This document shows positions 23,823 through 32,582 of a stretch of DNA of 64,000 nucleotides, one piece after another. The stretch is from Chryseobacterium luquanense (GTDB lineage Bacteria > Bacteroidota > Bacteroidia > Flavobacteriales > Weeksellaceae). The notes beneath the pieces are model-generated. The model saw only the letters and a program-made list of their open reading frames with translations, did no database searches and had not been told where the DNA came from. The stretch's first letter is position 1, and each line of letters begins with the position of its first letter. The DNA lies in contig NZ_JAOVZV010000008.1 of NCBI RefSeq assembly GCF_026460945.1, forward strand, positions 186,001 through 250,000, in the 5' to 3' direction. The translations under genes and the position numbers were made by a program.

Positions 23823-26753
23823 ATGAAAAAACAACTATTTGTGATTGGAATGCTTATTTCAGGCATTTCTTTCGCACAGACAGACCGTCTTTGGTCTGAA
23901 ACTTCCAGAAAAACTAATTCAGAAATTTTTGAAAACAAATCTTCAATCACTAATCCTAAAATCTATAGTTTAGATATCAACGGATTGAAAAATGTTTTAG
24001 CAAGAGCACCAAAAAGATTATCGGTTGGAGAAAAATCAGAAATCATTATTTCTTTTCCAAATTCAGACGGTAAATTGGAAAATTTCAAAGTAAGAGAAAA
24101 TTCCAATTTTGATCCCCAGCTTGCTGCAAAATATCCGGATATCAAATCTTATATTGGAGAAAGTTTTGGGGATTCAAATTCAACGGTGTACTTCAGTATT
24201 TCTCCGTTAGGATTGTCTTCAATGGAAATTTATGGAGATAAATCAGCGGTTTTTATTGAGCCTTATTCTAAAGATCTTTCAACGTATGTGGTTTATAAAA
24301 AATCAGATAAAAAAGATGATTTAAACAAATTTGAGTGTACGGTAATTGACGTTGCTCAAAAAGGAGTTTCAAGCATTGACAATCTTCAGGCAAGACCAAA
24401 TGCGGATGATGCAAAATTAAGAACTTTCAGACTTGCACTATCCTCAACGGGAGAATATACAACCTATTTCGGAGGAACAAAAGCACTAGCTTTAGCTGCC
24501 ATGAATAATACAATGACTCGTGTAAACGGTGTATTTGAAAAAGATTTCTCGGCAAGAATGGTTTTAATTGCCAATAATGATGCAGTAATTTATACCAATG
24601 CTTCTACAGATCCATATTCTGCTGCTGCACAAATGAGCAATTGGAATTCTCAACTTCAATCAACTTTAACTTCAGTAATTGGTGAAGCAAATTATGATGT
24701 CGGACATTTATTCGGAGCTTCCGGAGGTGGCGGAAATGCAGGCTGCATCGGTTGTGTTTGCGTGAACGGCTCAAAAGGAAGCGGTTATACTTCTCCGGCT
24801 GACGGAATTCCTTCGGGAGATAATTTTGATATTGATTATGTAGCTCACGAATTGGGTCATCAGTTTGGAGGAAATCACACCTTCTCTCATTCTAACGAAG
24901 GAACAGGTGTCAATATGGAGCCGGGTTCAGGCTCCACTATTATGGGATATGCGGGAATTACAGGTCAGGATATTCAGGCGCATTCAGATTCTTTCTTTCA
25001 TGCTGTAAGTATTCAGCAGATTACGGATAATATTAAAGCTAAAACATGTCCGACAAGCACGAGTACAGGAAATTCTATTCCTACAGCAAATGCAGGCTTA
25101 GATTATACAATTCCAAAAGGAACACCTTTTATGTTGACGGGTTCGGGAACTGATGCAAATGGAGACTCTTTAACTTATATTTGGGAACAGATGAATAATG
25201 CTTCATCTTCTCAAACGGGAGCAAGTTCTGCAGCAAGTGCTACAAAAGCAACAGGCCCTACTTTTAGATCATGGACACCACAGACTACTCCTATAAGATA
25301 TTTCCCGAGAATGGCTTCAGTTTTAACAGGAGCAACAACTACGGCAGGTTCAGAAATTACTGTTGAAGCATTGTCAAATGTTGCGAGAACATATAATTTT
25401 AGATTTACGGTTCGTGACAACAGATCGGGAGGTTCTGGGAATAATTCTGACGATGCGGTAATTACAGTAAACGGAACTGCAGGACCATTCAGTGTGAGTT
25501 CTCAAAATACTGCGACCACTTATTCAGGAGGAACTTCTCAAACGATAACATGGAATGTTGCAGGAACTACCGCAAATGGTGTAAATGCTGCAAACGTAGA
25601 TATTCTTTGGTCTACAGACAGCGGAAATACTTGGGCTACTCTACTTTCAGGAACTCCAAATGATGGTTCTCAGGCGGTAACGATTCCAAATGCTTCTACA
25701 ACTACAGGAAGAATTATGGTAAAAGGTTCGAATCATATTTTCTTTGATGTAAATAATGCGAATATTACTGTAAATGCAGGTTCTGGAACTTCAGATACTA
25801 CTCCACCAACTGCTCCAACTTTAGTGGCTTCAGGAACAACTTCTACAACAACGAATCTTTCTTGGTCAGGAGCAACAGATAATATAGCGGTAACCGATTA
25901 TGATGTTTACCAAGGTACTTCACTCATTGGCTCTTCGGCAACGACTTCTTATTCTGTAACAAGTTTAACACCATCTACAACCTATAGTTTCACTGTTAAA
26001 GCAAAAGATGCAGCTGGAAATAATTCTGTTTCTAGTAATACGGTTTCTGTGACAACACTTGCGGGAAGCGCGGTAACTTATTGTTCGGCAACTGCAACTA
26101 ATACTGCAGATGAAAGAATTGGAAATGTAAAGTTCGGAACGATTAACAATACTTCAACAGGAACTGCAGGTTACGAAAACTTTACTTCAGTTTCTACAAA
26201 TGTTACGAGAGCTACAGCTTACACGATTTCTGTAACTCCGGTTTGGACTTCAACTAAATATAATGAAGCGTATGCGGTTTACATTGATTACAATAAAGAT
26301 GGAGATTTCACAGATAGCGGAGAATTAGTGTGGACAAAAACAGGTTCACAAACAACTCCGGTAACAGGCTCAATCACAATTCCATCAACTGCAACTCTTG
26401 GAACAACCAGAATGAGAGTTATGATGCAGTATAACTCTGTTCCGTCATCATCATGTGGTTCTTATACTTACGGACAGGTTGAAGATTATACTTTAAATAT
26501 TGTTTCTTCAGGAAGAGGTGATGATTTTGATGCTAAAGATTTGATTACTGATCTTAAATTATATCCAAATCCTGCAAAAGATATTCTAAATGTATCCAAT
26601 ACTACAAGCGATGATTATAAAATATTTGATATGGCAGGAAAACTAATCAATTCTGGAAAACTTGAAAGAGGTTCTGTAAATGTAAGCAGTCTTGTAAAAG
26701 GAGCTTATATGATTCAGGTTGGAGAAATAACTAAAAGATTTATTAAAAACTAA
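23823..26753 (+). CDS. Secreted reprolysin-like zinc metallopeptidase with FN3, GEVED and T9SS domains
   Basis: 976 residues from ATG 23823; this start is preferred over one 30 bp upstream because it begins the signal peptide MKKQLFVIGMLISGISFAQ. Order: prodomain-like N-terminal part (about 20-195), reprolysin-type metallopeptidase with zinc site HELGHQFGGNH followed by the met-turn-like MEPGSGSTIMGYAG, an Ig-like region, FN3 domain (DTTPPTAPTLVASGTTST...), GEVED domain (VYIDYNKDGDFTDSGELVW ... YGQVEDYTLNI) and a C-terminal T9SS signal beginning LKLYPNPAKDILNV. Predicted extracellular protease released or anchored by the type IX system. Single-gene unit with its own terminator. Confidence 0.9.
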   Translation: MKKQLFVIGMLISGISFAQTDRLWSETSRKTNSEIFENKSSITNPKIYSLDINGLKNVLARAPKRLSVGEKSEIIISFPNSDGKLENFKVRENSNFDPQLAAKYPDIKSYIGESFGDSNSTVYFSISPLGLSSMEIYGDKSAVFIEPYSKDLSTYVVYKKSDKKDDLNKFECTVIDVAQKGVSSIDNLQARPNADDAKLRTFRLALSSTGEYTTYFGGTKALALAAMNNTMTRVNGVFEKDFSARMVLIANNDAVIYTNASTDPYSAAAQMSNWNSQLQSTLTSVIGEANYDVGHLFGASGGGGNAGCIGCVCVNGSKGSGYTSPADGIPSGDNFDIDYVAHELGHQFGGNHTFSHSNEGTGVNMEPGSGSTIMGYAGITGQDIQAHSDSFFHAVSIQQITDNIKAKTCPTSTSTGNSIPTANAGLDYTIPKGTPFMLTGSGTDANGDSLTYIWEQMNNASSSQTGASSAASATKATGPTFRSWTPQTTPIRYFPRMASVLTGATTTAGSEITVEALSNVARTYNFRFTVRDNRSGGSGNNSDDAVITVNGTAGPFSVSSQNTATTYSGGTSQTITWNVAGTTANGVNAANVDILWSTDSGNTWATLLSGTPNDGSQAVTIPNASTTTGRIMVKGSNHIFFDVNNANITVNAGSGTSDTTPPTAPTLVASGTTSTTTNLSWSGATDNIAVTDYDVYQGTSLIGSSATTSYSVTSLTPSTTYSFTVKAKDAAGNNSVSSNTVSVTTLAGSAVTYCSATATNTADERIGNVKFGTINNTSTGTAGYENFTSVSTNVTRATAYTISVTPVWTSTKYNEAYAVYIDYNKDGDFTDSGELVWTKTGSQTTPVTGSITIPSTATLGTTRMRVMMQYNSVPSSSCGSYTYGQVEDYTLNIVSSGRGDDFDAKDLITDLKLYPNPAKDILNVSNTTSDDYKIFDMAGKLINSGKLERGSVNVSSLVKGAYMIQVGEITKRFIKN

Positions 26754-26778
26754 TTACCATCTTAATTAACCTTGAGAT

Positions 26779-26810
26779 AAGGAGGCTGTTCGGAAACGAG
26801 CAGCTTTTTT
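26779..26810 (+). terminator. Terminator after the metallopeptidase
   Basis: GCTGTTCG-GAAA-CGAGCAGC stem-loop (26785-26804, one G-T wobble) followed directly by TTTTTT. Confidence 0.8.
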
Positions 26811-26888
26811 GCATAATAATGATTTGTGGGATTCGTAAAACGTATTAAAAACCTAACATCTAATATCTGATATCTAATATCTAATTTT

Positions 26889-26896
26889 TATATTTG
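26889..26896 (+). promoter_or_regulatory. -7 promoter element (TATATTTG) of the pyrophosphohydrolase operon
   Basis: Perfect TAnnTTTG, 18 bp before ATG 26915, immediately after a run of TCTAATATCTAA-type repeats (26860-26884). Confidence 0.5.
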
Positions 26897-26914
26897 CCTT
26901 AAATAAAAAATTTC

Positions 26915-27382
26915 ATGGATAAAATTGACAGCCTGAACCAAGTAGCGGAATTCCACACAACCTTTAAAGCGCCTATTTTAGATACTCCGCAAATTCCTTC
27001 TCAGGAAAGATGCAACCTTAGAGTTGAACTTTTGCAGGAAGAATTAAACGAATTAAAACAGGCAATCGCCGATAATAATATTGTAGAAATTGCTGATGCT
27101 TTATGTGATTTGCAGTATGTTTTGAGCGGTGCGGTTTTAGAATTTGGTTTGGGAGATAAATTTGTTGAGCTATTCAATGAAGTTCAGCGTTCTAATATGT
27201 CTAAAGCTTGTGATAATGAAGAACAGGCGAATGAAACCGTTGACTTTTATAAAGAAAAAGAGGTTGAATCTTTCTATGAAAAATCAGGAGAAAAATTTAA
27301 TGTGTATAGAAAAGTAGACCATAAAGTTCTGAAAAACAAATACTACTCTCCTGCAGATTTAAAAACAATAATTGAAAAATAG
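26915..27382 (+). CDS. Nucleoside triphosphate pyrophosphohydrolase family protein (MazG/PRA-PH-like)
   Basis: A 155-residue all-alpha NTP pyrophosphohydrolase. The metal-binding signature is visible as EELNEL (42-47) and EIADALCDLQYVLSG (58-72), the E..E...D...D pattern of the MazG/PRA-PH fold. The following FKEVQRSNMSKA-like segment reads FNEVQRSNMSKACDNEEQA, as in flavobacterial members. It probably hydrolyses a (modified) nucleotide to the monophosphate plus pyrophosphate; the substrate is unknown. First gene of a tight four-gene operon: its stop is directly followed by the ATG of the thioredoxin-fold gene. Confidence 0.85.
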   Translation: MDKIDSLNQVAEFHTTFKAPILDTPQIPSQERCNLRVELLQEELNELKQAIADNNIVEIADALCDLQYVLSGAVLEFGLGDKFVELFNEVQRSNMSKACDNEEQANETVDFYKEKEVESFYEKSGEKFNVYRKVDHKVLKNKYYSPADLKTIIEK

Positions 27383-27955
27383 ATGAAAAAATTAATTACG
27401 AATATTTTTACCGTTTCAGTGTTGACTGTTACTGCACAACAGCTTTCTGCCCAAAAAGCGGTGGTAAACCGTGAAGTTGAAACGACGAATGACGGAAAGA
27501 TGCTTTTGGGAGCACAGTTGAAAGATCAATTCGTTAAAGAGCCATATTCAGAATGGTACACAAAGGAATTTAACGAGTATCAAATAGATCAGAAAGCAGT
27601 AAGTGAACTGAAGAAAAATAAAATTACGACTTATGATCTTGTCGTTTTTATAGGAACATGGTGTGAAGACAGTCACCGTGATTTTCCAAGATTGATGAAA
27701 ATTTTGGAAGAAGTAAAATATCCGGATTCCAGATTGACGATTATTGCGGTGAATCGTAAAAAAGAATCTCCAAACGGAGAAGAATCAAAATATAATGTTT
27801 CTAAAGTTCCTACAATCATTGTTCAAAAATATGGCAAGGAAATTGGAAGAATCATTGAAATGCCGACAAGCGGTTACATCGAGAGAGATCTTGTTGAGAT
27901 CCTGAAAAAAGATGACCCATCGGTAATCAGAGAAATATTTAAAAAAGAAAATTGA
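27383..27955 (+). CDS. Exported thioredoxin-fold protein with a single active-site Cys
   Basis: A 190-residue protein with a Sec signal peptide (MKKLITNIFTVSVLTVTAQQ, cleavage near LSAQKA) and a thioredoxin fold. The active site reads VVFIGTWCEDSHRDFPR (residues about 91-107): CxxS instead of CxxC, with a cis-Pro loop KVPTII near 158-163. One Cys suggests a monothiol or chaperone-like role rather than a classical disulfide oxidoreductase. The gene begins at the base after the preceding stop, and its own stop overlaps the next start by 4 bp, so all are co-translated. Confidence 0.8.
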   Translation: MKKLITNIFTVSVLTVTAQQLSAQKAVVNREVETTNDGKMLLGAQLKDQFVKEPYSEWYTKEFNEYQIDQKAVSELKKNKITTYDLVVFIGTWCEDSHRDFPRLMKILEEVKYPDSRLTIIAVNRKKESPNGEESKYNVSKVPTIIVQKYGKEIGRIIEMPTSGYIERDLVEILKKDDPSVIREIFKKEN

Positions 27956-28557
27956 AAAATTTAAGATTAATTATTCCGTTTGTTGGAGGGATTCTGCTGA
28001 TGTCGATTCTGTTCTTCAGTTTCAAATCTTGTTTTAAACCAACTGAAAAAACTGAAAAGTCAGATTATTATATTCTGACCAATCAGATTTCCAAAATGAA
28101 TAAAATGGTTGTTTTGGAACAGGATTTTTCTGCAATGCAGAAAACAAAATTCGGCTATGAATTTCTGGGTAAAGAAATGACAAGCAACAGTATTATTACT
28201 TATACCAAAACGAATGCGCAGGTTTCTTATGATTTGAATAAAATGAAAATGGAAGTGGATTCTATTAATAAAAAACTTATCATTACCGATCTTCCGAATG
28301 CAGAAATTAGAATTGTACCCAGTGTGGAAATTCAGTCTTTAGATGATTCTTTTATCAACCGTATTTCTGAGCAGGATATTAAAAATGTTCAGAATAAAGC
28401 AAAACAGACAGCCATAAAATCTGTTGATCAAAACAAACTGAGAAGTGAAGGTCACCAACAATTAATGGAAAATCTTAATAATATTTTTGTTTTGGCAAAG
28501 GCTTTGAATTATAAGATAGAAGATCAAACCGGGAAACTCGGCGTTCTTGGACTCTAA
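27952..28557 (+). CDS. DUF4230 domain-containing membrane-anchored protein
   Basis: A 201-residue DUF4230 protein. The start is TTG (27952-27954) overlapping the previous TGA, chosen because MKNLRLIIPFVGGILLMSIL gives the single N-terminal membrane helix expected for the family. The rest is a periplasmic-type alpha/beta domain (VVLEQDFSAMQKTKFGYEF ... NAEIRIVPSVEIQSLDDS). Family function is unknown. Translationally coupled to the thioredoxin-fold gene; the following tiny gene begins 12 bp after its stop. Confidence 0.8.
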   Translation: MKNLRLIIPFVGGILLMSILFFSFKSCFKPTEKTEKSDYYILTNQISKMNKMVVLEQDFSAMQKTKFGYEFLGKEMTSNSIITYTKTNAQVSYDLNKMKMEVDSINKKLIITDLPNAEIRIVPSVEIQSLDDSFINRISEQDIKNVQNKAKQTAIKSVDQNKLRSEGHQQLMENLNNIFVLAKALNYKIEDQTGKLGVLGL

Positions 28558-28569
28558 AAATTCAAAACT

Positions 28570-28752
28570 ATGGATTCAACAGAAGATAAAAAAAAGAAAG
28601 AATCTGCCAATTCAGCAGAAACAAAAAAGCAGAATGAAGATTTTCGTGATCTTCCAGCTTCATCAGAAAAACAAAATCCACCGGATGTTGATAAAGAAGA
28701 CGTTCAGAAATCTTCAAAAAACAAAACGGGAAAAACAGATAATACTAAGTGA
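28570..28752 (+). CDS. Small charged, probably disordered protein (60 aa)
   Basis: A 60-residue frame starting 12 bp after the DUF4230 stop, very rich in Lys, Asp, Glu and Ser (MDSTEDKKKKESANSAETKK), with no hydrophobic core. No family recognised. The TGA stop (28750-28752) lies inside the loop of the operon terminator, so the frame uses all sequence up to the hairpin. Operon position supports expression; the composition means conservation would be the best test of reality. Confidence 0.5.
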   Translation: MDSTEDKKKKESANSAETKKQNEDFRDLPASSEKQNPPDVDKEDVQKSSKNKTGKTDNTK

Positions 28753-28770
28753 AAGCTTAGTATTTTTTTT
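28741..28770 (+). terminator. Terminator of the pyrophosphohydrolase operon
   Basis: AATACTAAG (28741-28749) pairs with CTTAGTATT (28756-28764), 6-nt loop holding the stop codon of the small gene, then a T-run to 28770. Confidence 0.85.
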
Positions 28771-28885
28771 GTTTAGAAGTAGATCTAATTTTGAAAATTC
28801 AATTTTAACAAACGCAAAATTTTAAAATAAATTGCATTTTTCGTGAAATATACTGTCAGTATTTCTTAAAGACGTAAAAAATGCG

Positions 28886-28893
28886 TATTTTTG
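28886..28893 (+). promoter_or_regulatory. -7 promoter element (TATTTTTG) for thrS
   Basis: Perfect TAnnTTTG, 24 bp before the thrS ATG. No leader peptide rich in Thr codons and no T-box were found in the 147 bp before thrS. Confidence 0.45.
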
Positions 28894-28917
28894 CATCTTA
28901 AAATTTCTTAGTAAACA

Positions 28918-30855
28918 ATGATAAAAATTACACTTCCAGACAATAGCGTCAAGGAATTTGAAGGAGAAGTTACTCCTTTGGATGTGGCAAAATCTATAAG
29001 CGAGGGATTGGCTAGAAATACCATTTCCGCAGTTGTAAACGGCACACAAGTCGAAATTACCACGCCTATAACCACAGATTCTACGGTACAGCTATTAACC
29101 TGGAATGATGATCTTGGAAAGAAAGCTTTCTGGCATTCTTCTGCCCATCTTTTGGCGCAGGCTATCCTTGAATTTTTTCCTGATGCTAAGTTAACAATTG
29201 GTCCTGCTATCGAAAACGGTTTTTATTATGATGTAGATTTCGGAGACGAAAGTTTATCTGATAAAGATTTCGAAAAAATAGAAAAGAAAGTTTTAGAAAA
29301 TGCTAAAAAAGGATCTACATTCTCATTATATCCAGTTTCTAAAGAAGAAGCTTTAAAAACGTATGCTGACAATCCTTACAAAGTTGAATTGATTTCTAAT
29401 CTTAATGATGGTGAAATCACTTTTGTAAGACACGATAACTTTACAGATCTTTGTCGTGGAGGTCACATTCCAAATACATCAATTGTAAAAGCTTTTAAAG
29501 TTCTGAATGCTGCAGGTGCTTACTGGAGAGGAAATGAAAAAAATCCTCAGTTAACGAGAGTGTATGGTATTTCTTTCCCAAAACAGAAAGAACTGACAGA
29601 ATATCTTGAGTTATTAGAAGAGGCAAAAAGAAGAGATCATAGAAAATTAGGTAAAGAATTAGGGATTTTTGCTTTCTCAGAAAAAGTAGGTGCCGGTTTA
29701 CCGCTTTGGTTGCCAAAAGGTACAGCTTTGAGAAAAAAATTAGAAAATTTCCTATCTGATGCTCAGAAAAAAGGTGGTTATGAATTTGTTATGTCTCCTC
29801 ACATCGGAGCTAAAGAATTGTATGTAACTTCAGGACACTGGGATAAATATGGAGCAGACAGCTTCCAGCCAATTAAAACTCCGAATGAAGGAGAAGAATT
29901 TATGCTGAAGCCAATGAACTGTCCGCATCACTGTGAGATTTACAAAACGTCACAATGGAGCTACAGAGATTTGCCCAAAAGATATGCCGAATTCGGAACG
30001 GTTTACAGATATGAGCAAAGCGGTGAACTTCATGGTTTAACAAGAGTTCGTGGATTTACTCAGGATGATGCACACTTATTCTGTACTCCGGATCAGTTGA
30101 TGGACGAATTTAAGAAAACTATTGATTTGGTTCTGTATGTTTTCGGTTCATTAGGTTTTGCTGATTTTACGGCTCAAATTTCATTAAGAGATCCTGAAAA
30201 TACTGAAAAGTATATTGGAAGTGATGAAAACTGGGAAAAAGCTGAAAATGCAATTGTAACTGCTGCTAAAGAAAAAGGATTGAATACCGTGACGGAATAT
30301 GGTGAAGCTGCATTCTACGGTCCAAAATTGGATTTCATGGTGAAAGATGCTTTAGGCAGAAAATGGCAGTTGGGAACAATTCAGGTAGATTATAATTTGC
30401 CGGAAAGATTTGACCTTACTTACGTTGGAAGTGATAACGAAAAACACAGACCGGTAATGATTCACAGAGCACCATTTGGTTCTATGGAACGTTTCATTGC
30501 TATATTATTAGAAAATACTGCCGGAGATTTCCCATTGTGGTTGGCTCCGGATCAGTTTACGATATTGCCAATCAGTGAAAAATATGTAGATTATGCTAAA
30601 AAAGTTTCACAACTTTTAGAAAATCACGATATTAGCGGTCTGATTGACGACAGAAATGAAAAAACGGGTAAAAAAATCCGTGATGCAGAATTGAAGAAGA
30701 TTCCATTCATGCTTGTAGTAGGAGAAAATGAGGAGAAGGATGGCACAATTTCTGTAAGAAGACGTGGTGAAGGAGATCTTGGAGTAATGAGTCTTGAAGA
30801 TTTTGTTACTTACTTTAAAGAAGCATCAAAAACCGGAATTGAGTATCAAGCTTAA
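28918..30855 (+). CDS. thrS: Threonyl-tRNA synthetase
   Basis: A 645-residue class II aminoacyl-tRNA synthetase. Order: N-terminal TGS domain (1-60), editing domain with [11 protein letters not shown] (about 75-85) and the RGGHIPNTS segment, catalytic core with motif 2 region [20 protein letters not shown] and [10 protein letters not shown] (zinc ligand Cys), motif 3 [11 protein letters not shown], and the C-terminal anticodon-binding domain (about 540-645). It charges tRNA-Thr and edits mis-charged Ser. It heads the translation gene string thrS-infC-rpmI-rplT, a conserved arrangement. Confidence 0.97.
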   Translation: MIKITLPDNSVKEFEGEVTPLDVAKSISEGLARNTISAVVNGTQVEITTPITTDSTVQLLTWNDDLGKKAFWHSSAHLLAQAILEFFPDAKLTIGPAIENGFYYDVDFGDESLSDKDFEKIEKKVLENAKKGSTFSLYPVSKEEALKTYADNPYKVELISNLNDGEITFVRHDNFTDLCRGGHIPNTSIVKAFKVLNAAGAYWRGNEKNPQLTRVYGISFPKQKELTEYLELLEEAKRRDHRKLGKELGIFAFSEKVGAGLPLWLPKGTALRKKLENFLSDAQKKGGYEFVMSPHIGAKELYVTSGHWDKYGADSFQPIKTPNEGEEFMLKPMNCPHHCEIYKTSQWSYRDLPKRYAEFGTVYRYEQSGELHGLTRVRGFTQDDAHLFCTPDQLMDEFKKTIDLVLYVFGSLGFADFTAQISLRDPENTEKYIGSDENWEKAENAIVTAAKEKGLNTVTEYGEAAFYGPKLDFMVKDALGRKWQLGTIQVDYNLPERFDLTYVGSDNEKHRPVMIHRAPFGSMERFIAILLENTAGDFPLWLAPDQFTILPISEKYVDYAKKVSQLLENHDISGLIDDRNEKTGKKIRDAELKKIPFMLVVGENEEKDGTISVRRRGEGDLGVMSLEDFVTYFKEASKTGIEYQA

Positions 30856-30935
30856 CCCCGAATAATTATTTTGAATGAGAATAATATCATTCAACAGATT
30901 TTTAAATAGAAAGTTAACCAATAAAATTTAATACA

Positions 30936-31496
30936 ATAGCACAACGATTTAACAACAGAGGCCCACAAAGACGTCCTGTACAAGAGGACTTACACATGAT
31001 AAACGATAAGATTCGCGTAAGAGAACTTCGTTTGGTGGGCGATAACGTAGAGCCGGGAATTTTCCCTATCGATAAAGCAAGACAAATTGCTAAAGAACAG
31101 GAACTTGACTTGGTTGTAATTTCAGATAAAGCTGAACCGTTTATTGCGAGAATATTAGACTATAAAAAGTTTTTATACGAGCAAAAGAAAAAAACAAAAG
31201 AACTTAAAGCGAAACAAATCAAAGTTGTCGTGAAAGAGATCCGTTTCGGACCTCAAACTGACGAGCACGATTATGATTTTAAGAAGAAACATGCTGAAAA
31301 GTTCTTAGAAGAAGGTTCAAAATTGAAAACCTACGTATTTTTCAAAGGCCGTTCTATTATCTTTAAAGATCAAGGTGAAATTTTACTTCTAAAATTAGCT
31401 CAGGAATTGGAGCATGTTGGAAAAGTAGACCAGTTACCAAAGCTTGAAGGTAAGAGAATGATTATGATGATGAGTCCTAAGAAACCGGCTAAATAA
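30936..31496 (+). CDS. infC: Translation initiation factor IF-3 (AUA start)
   Basis: IF-3 of 186 residues if started at ATA 30936, or 166 from the first ATG at 30996. The extended N-terminus [20 protein letters not shown] precedes [20 protein letters not shown], and the 20 extra in-frame codons resemble the N-terminal segment of flavobacterial IF-3, bringing length to the normal ~180. A stop lies in frame at 30915-30917, and no ATG/GTG/TTG is available between. Starting at a non-standard AUA codon fits the known autoregulation of infC, where IF-3 itself rejects non-AUG starts. Core motifs [19 protein letters not shown] and [14 protein letters not shown] are typical. Confidence 0.85.
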   Translation: MAQRFNNRGPQRRPVQEDLHMINDKIRVRELRLVGDNVEPGIFPIDKARQIAKEQELDLVVISDKAEPFIARILDYKKFLYEQKKKTKELKAKQIKVVVKEIRFGPQTDEHDYDFKKKHAEKFLEEGSKLKTYVFFKGRSIIFKDQGEILLLKLAQELEHVGKVDQLPKLEGKRMIMMMSPKKPAK

Positions 31497-31556
31497 TACA
31501 TAATGACACCAAAATATTTGAAGTTTATACTTTGATATTTTTGGTTTACGATATAT

Positions 31557-31585
31557 AAAAGAGATTTTCTTTGAAAGTCTCTTTT
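31557..31585 (+). terminator. Terminator-like hairpin after infC
   Basis: AAAAGAGATTTTC (31557-31569) pairs with GAAAGTCTCTTTT (31573-31585), 3-nt loop, one G-T wobble. It suggests thrS-infC can end here and rpmI-rplT has its own promoter. Confidence 0.7.
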
Positions 31586-31602
31586 CGTATTATTATTTTT
31601 CG

Positions 31603-31610
31603 TAATTTTG
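31603..31610 (+). promoter_or_regulatory. -7 promoter element (TAATTTTG) before the GC-rich leader element
   Basis: Perfect TAnnTTTG, 15 bp before the structured element at 31625. Predicted start near 31614, giving rpmI-rplT a leader of about 210 nt. Confidence 0.5.
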
Positions 31611-31624
31611 CACACCAATTATAT

Positions 31625-31753
31625 GCGTGAGGGATAGTAATGAAAAGCCCACAGCAAGCGACGGAAATGTTGCTGAGCGAGGACTTGTAATGAATAGCCC
31701 GACCCGAATGAGTGAATGCAGCGAAGCGGAATGAATGAGTGAGGGACACGCCC
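31625..31753 (+). ncRNA. GC-rich structured element, candidate RNA or leader of rpmI-rplT
   Basis: A 129-bp block clearly richer in G+C than its surroundings. Its ends can pair (GCGTG at 31625-31629 with CACGC at 31747-31751), an internal hairpin is possible (CAGCAA 31652-31657 with TTGCTG 31670-31675), and it contains two copies 50 nt apart of a 20-nt unit: GGGATAGTAATGAAAAGCCC (31631-31650) and GGACTTGTAATGAATAGCCC (31681-31700). No open frame of note. It lies right after a promoter element and before rpmI. It may be a dispersed structured repeat, an independent small RNA, or the r-protein autoregulatory leader. Comparison with Rfam families of Flavobacteria (for example Flavo-1) would decide. 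Confidence 0.5.
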
Positions 31754-31824
31754 AAAAAGCTAATAGCCAAAAGCTTTTAGCCGATAGCTAAAATATTGAT
31801 AACAAAAACATAAAAAAGCAAACA

Positions 31825-32022
31825 ATGCCAAAATTAAAAACGAAATCAGGTGCTAAGAAACGTTTTGCTCTTACCGGTTCTGGAAAGATCAAAAGAAAAA
31901 ACGCTTACAAAAGCCACATCTTAACTAAGAAAGAAACTAAGCAGAAGAGAAATCTTACTACTACTTCTTACGTAGCTAAAGTGGATGAGAAAGGCGTTAA
32001 ACGTCAATTAGCAATTAAGTAG
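31825..32022 (+). CDS. rpmI: 50S ribosomal protein L35
   Basis: A 65-residue basic protein with the L35 start [20 protein letters not shown] and the [14 protein letters not shown] core. It is a structural protein of the large ribosomal subunit. Standard length. It is followed by rplT after 117 bp and preceded by a ~330-bp spacer containing the structured element. Confidence 0.97.
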   Translation: MPKLKTKSGAKKRFALTGSGKIKRKNAYKSHILTKKETKQKRNLTTTSYVAKVDEKGVKRQLAIK

Positions 32023-32139
32023 TTTTTATAAATCTTATTCGGTTTATAAGAATTCAAACAAATTCAACATTTTAACCCTGAAACGGTGCACCAAAGAGTA
32101 ACAAAAGTTGCCGCCCTTTTCAAAAAAACAATTTAAATT

Positions 32140-32484
32140 ATGCCAAGATCAGTAAATGCCGTAGCTTCTAGAGCTCGCAGAAAAAAATTAATGAAACAAG
32201 CTAAAGGTTTTTTCGGTAGAAGAAAGAACGTTTGGACTGTTGCTAAAAACGCGGTACAAAAAGCAATGCAATATGCTTACCGTGGAAGAAAAGAGAAAAA
32301 GAGAAACTTCAGATCACTTTGGATCATGCGTATCAACGCAGGAGCTAGAGAGCACGGAATGTCTTACTCTCAGTTTATGGGAGCTCTTAAAAAGAACAAC
32401 ATTGAGCTTAACAGAAAAGTTTTAGCTGATTTAGCAATGAATCATCCTGAAGCTTTCAAAGCAGTTGTAGATCAAGTAAAATAA
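32140..32484 (+). CDS. rplT: 50S ribosomal protein L20
   Basis: A 114-residue L20, binding 23S rRNA early in 50S assembly. Typical segments: [60 protein letters not shown]. In other bacteria L20 represses its own operon by binding the mRNA leader, so the unusually long spacers around rpmI here deserve attention. It ends before a strong terminator. Confidence 0.97.
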   Translation: MPRSVNAVASRARRKKLMKQAKGFFGRRKNVWTVAKNAVQKAMQYAYRGRKEKKRNFRSLWIMRINAGAREHGMSYSQFMGALKKNNIELNRKVLADLAMNHPEAFKAVVDQVK

Positions 32485-32510
32485 TGTAAAATTTTTTGTT
32501 ATCAATATTA

Positions 32511-32541
32511 AATCCTGAGTTTTTTGCTCGGGATTTTTTTA
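32511..32541 (+). terminator. Terminator after rplT
   Basis: AATCCTGAG (32511-32519) pairs with CTCGGGATT (32527-32535, one wobble), then a run of T. Confidence 0.85.
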
Positions 32542-32546
32542 TTATC

Positions 32547-32554
32547 TACATTTG
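32547..32554 (+). promoter_or_regulatory. -7 promoter element (TACATTTG) for the first M28 gene
   Basis: Perfect TAnnTTTG, 28 bp before the GTG start at 32583 and just after the rplT terminator. The second M28 gene carries the identical octamer. Confidence 0.5.
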
Positions 32555-32582
32555 CTTAATATTAAAAAGTAGTACATTTAAA

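Noticed and set aside
28771..28917. Possible T-box or Thr leader peptide before thrS
   Set aside because: No short frame rich in Thr codons and no terminator-antiterminator pair found; only a -7 element.
32496..32582. 29-codon N-terminal extension of the first M28 peptidase
   Set aside because: It overlaps the rplT terminator and the -7 element and would place residues before a perfect signal peptide.
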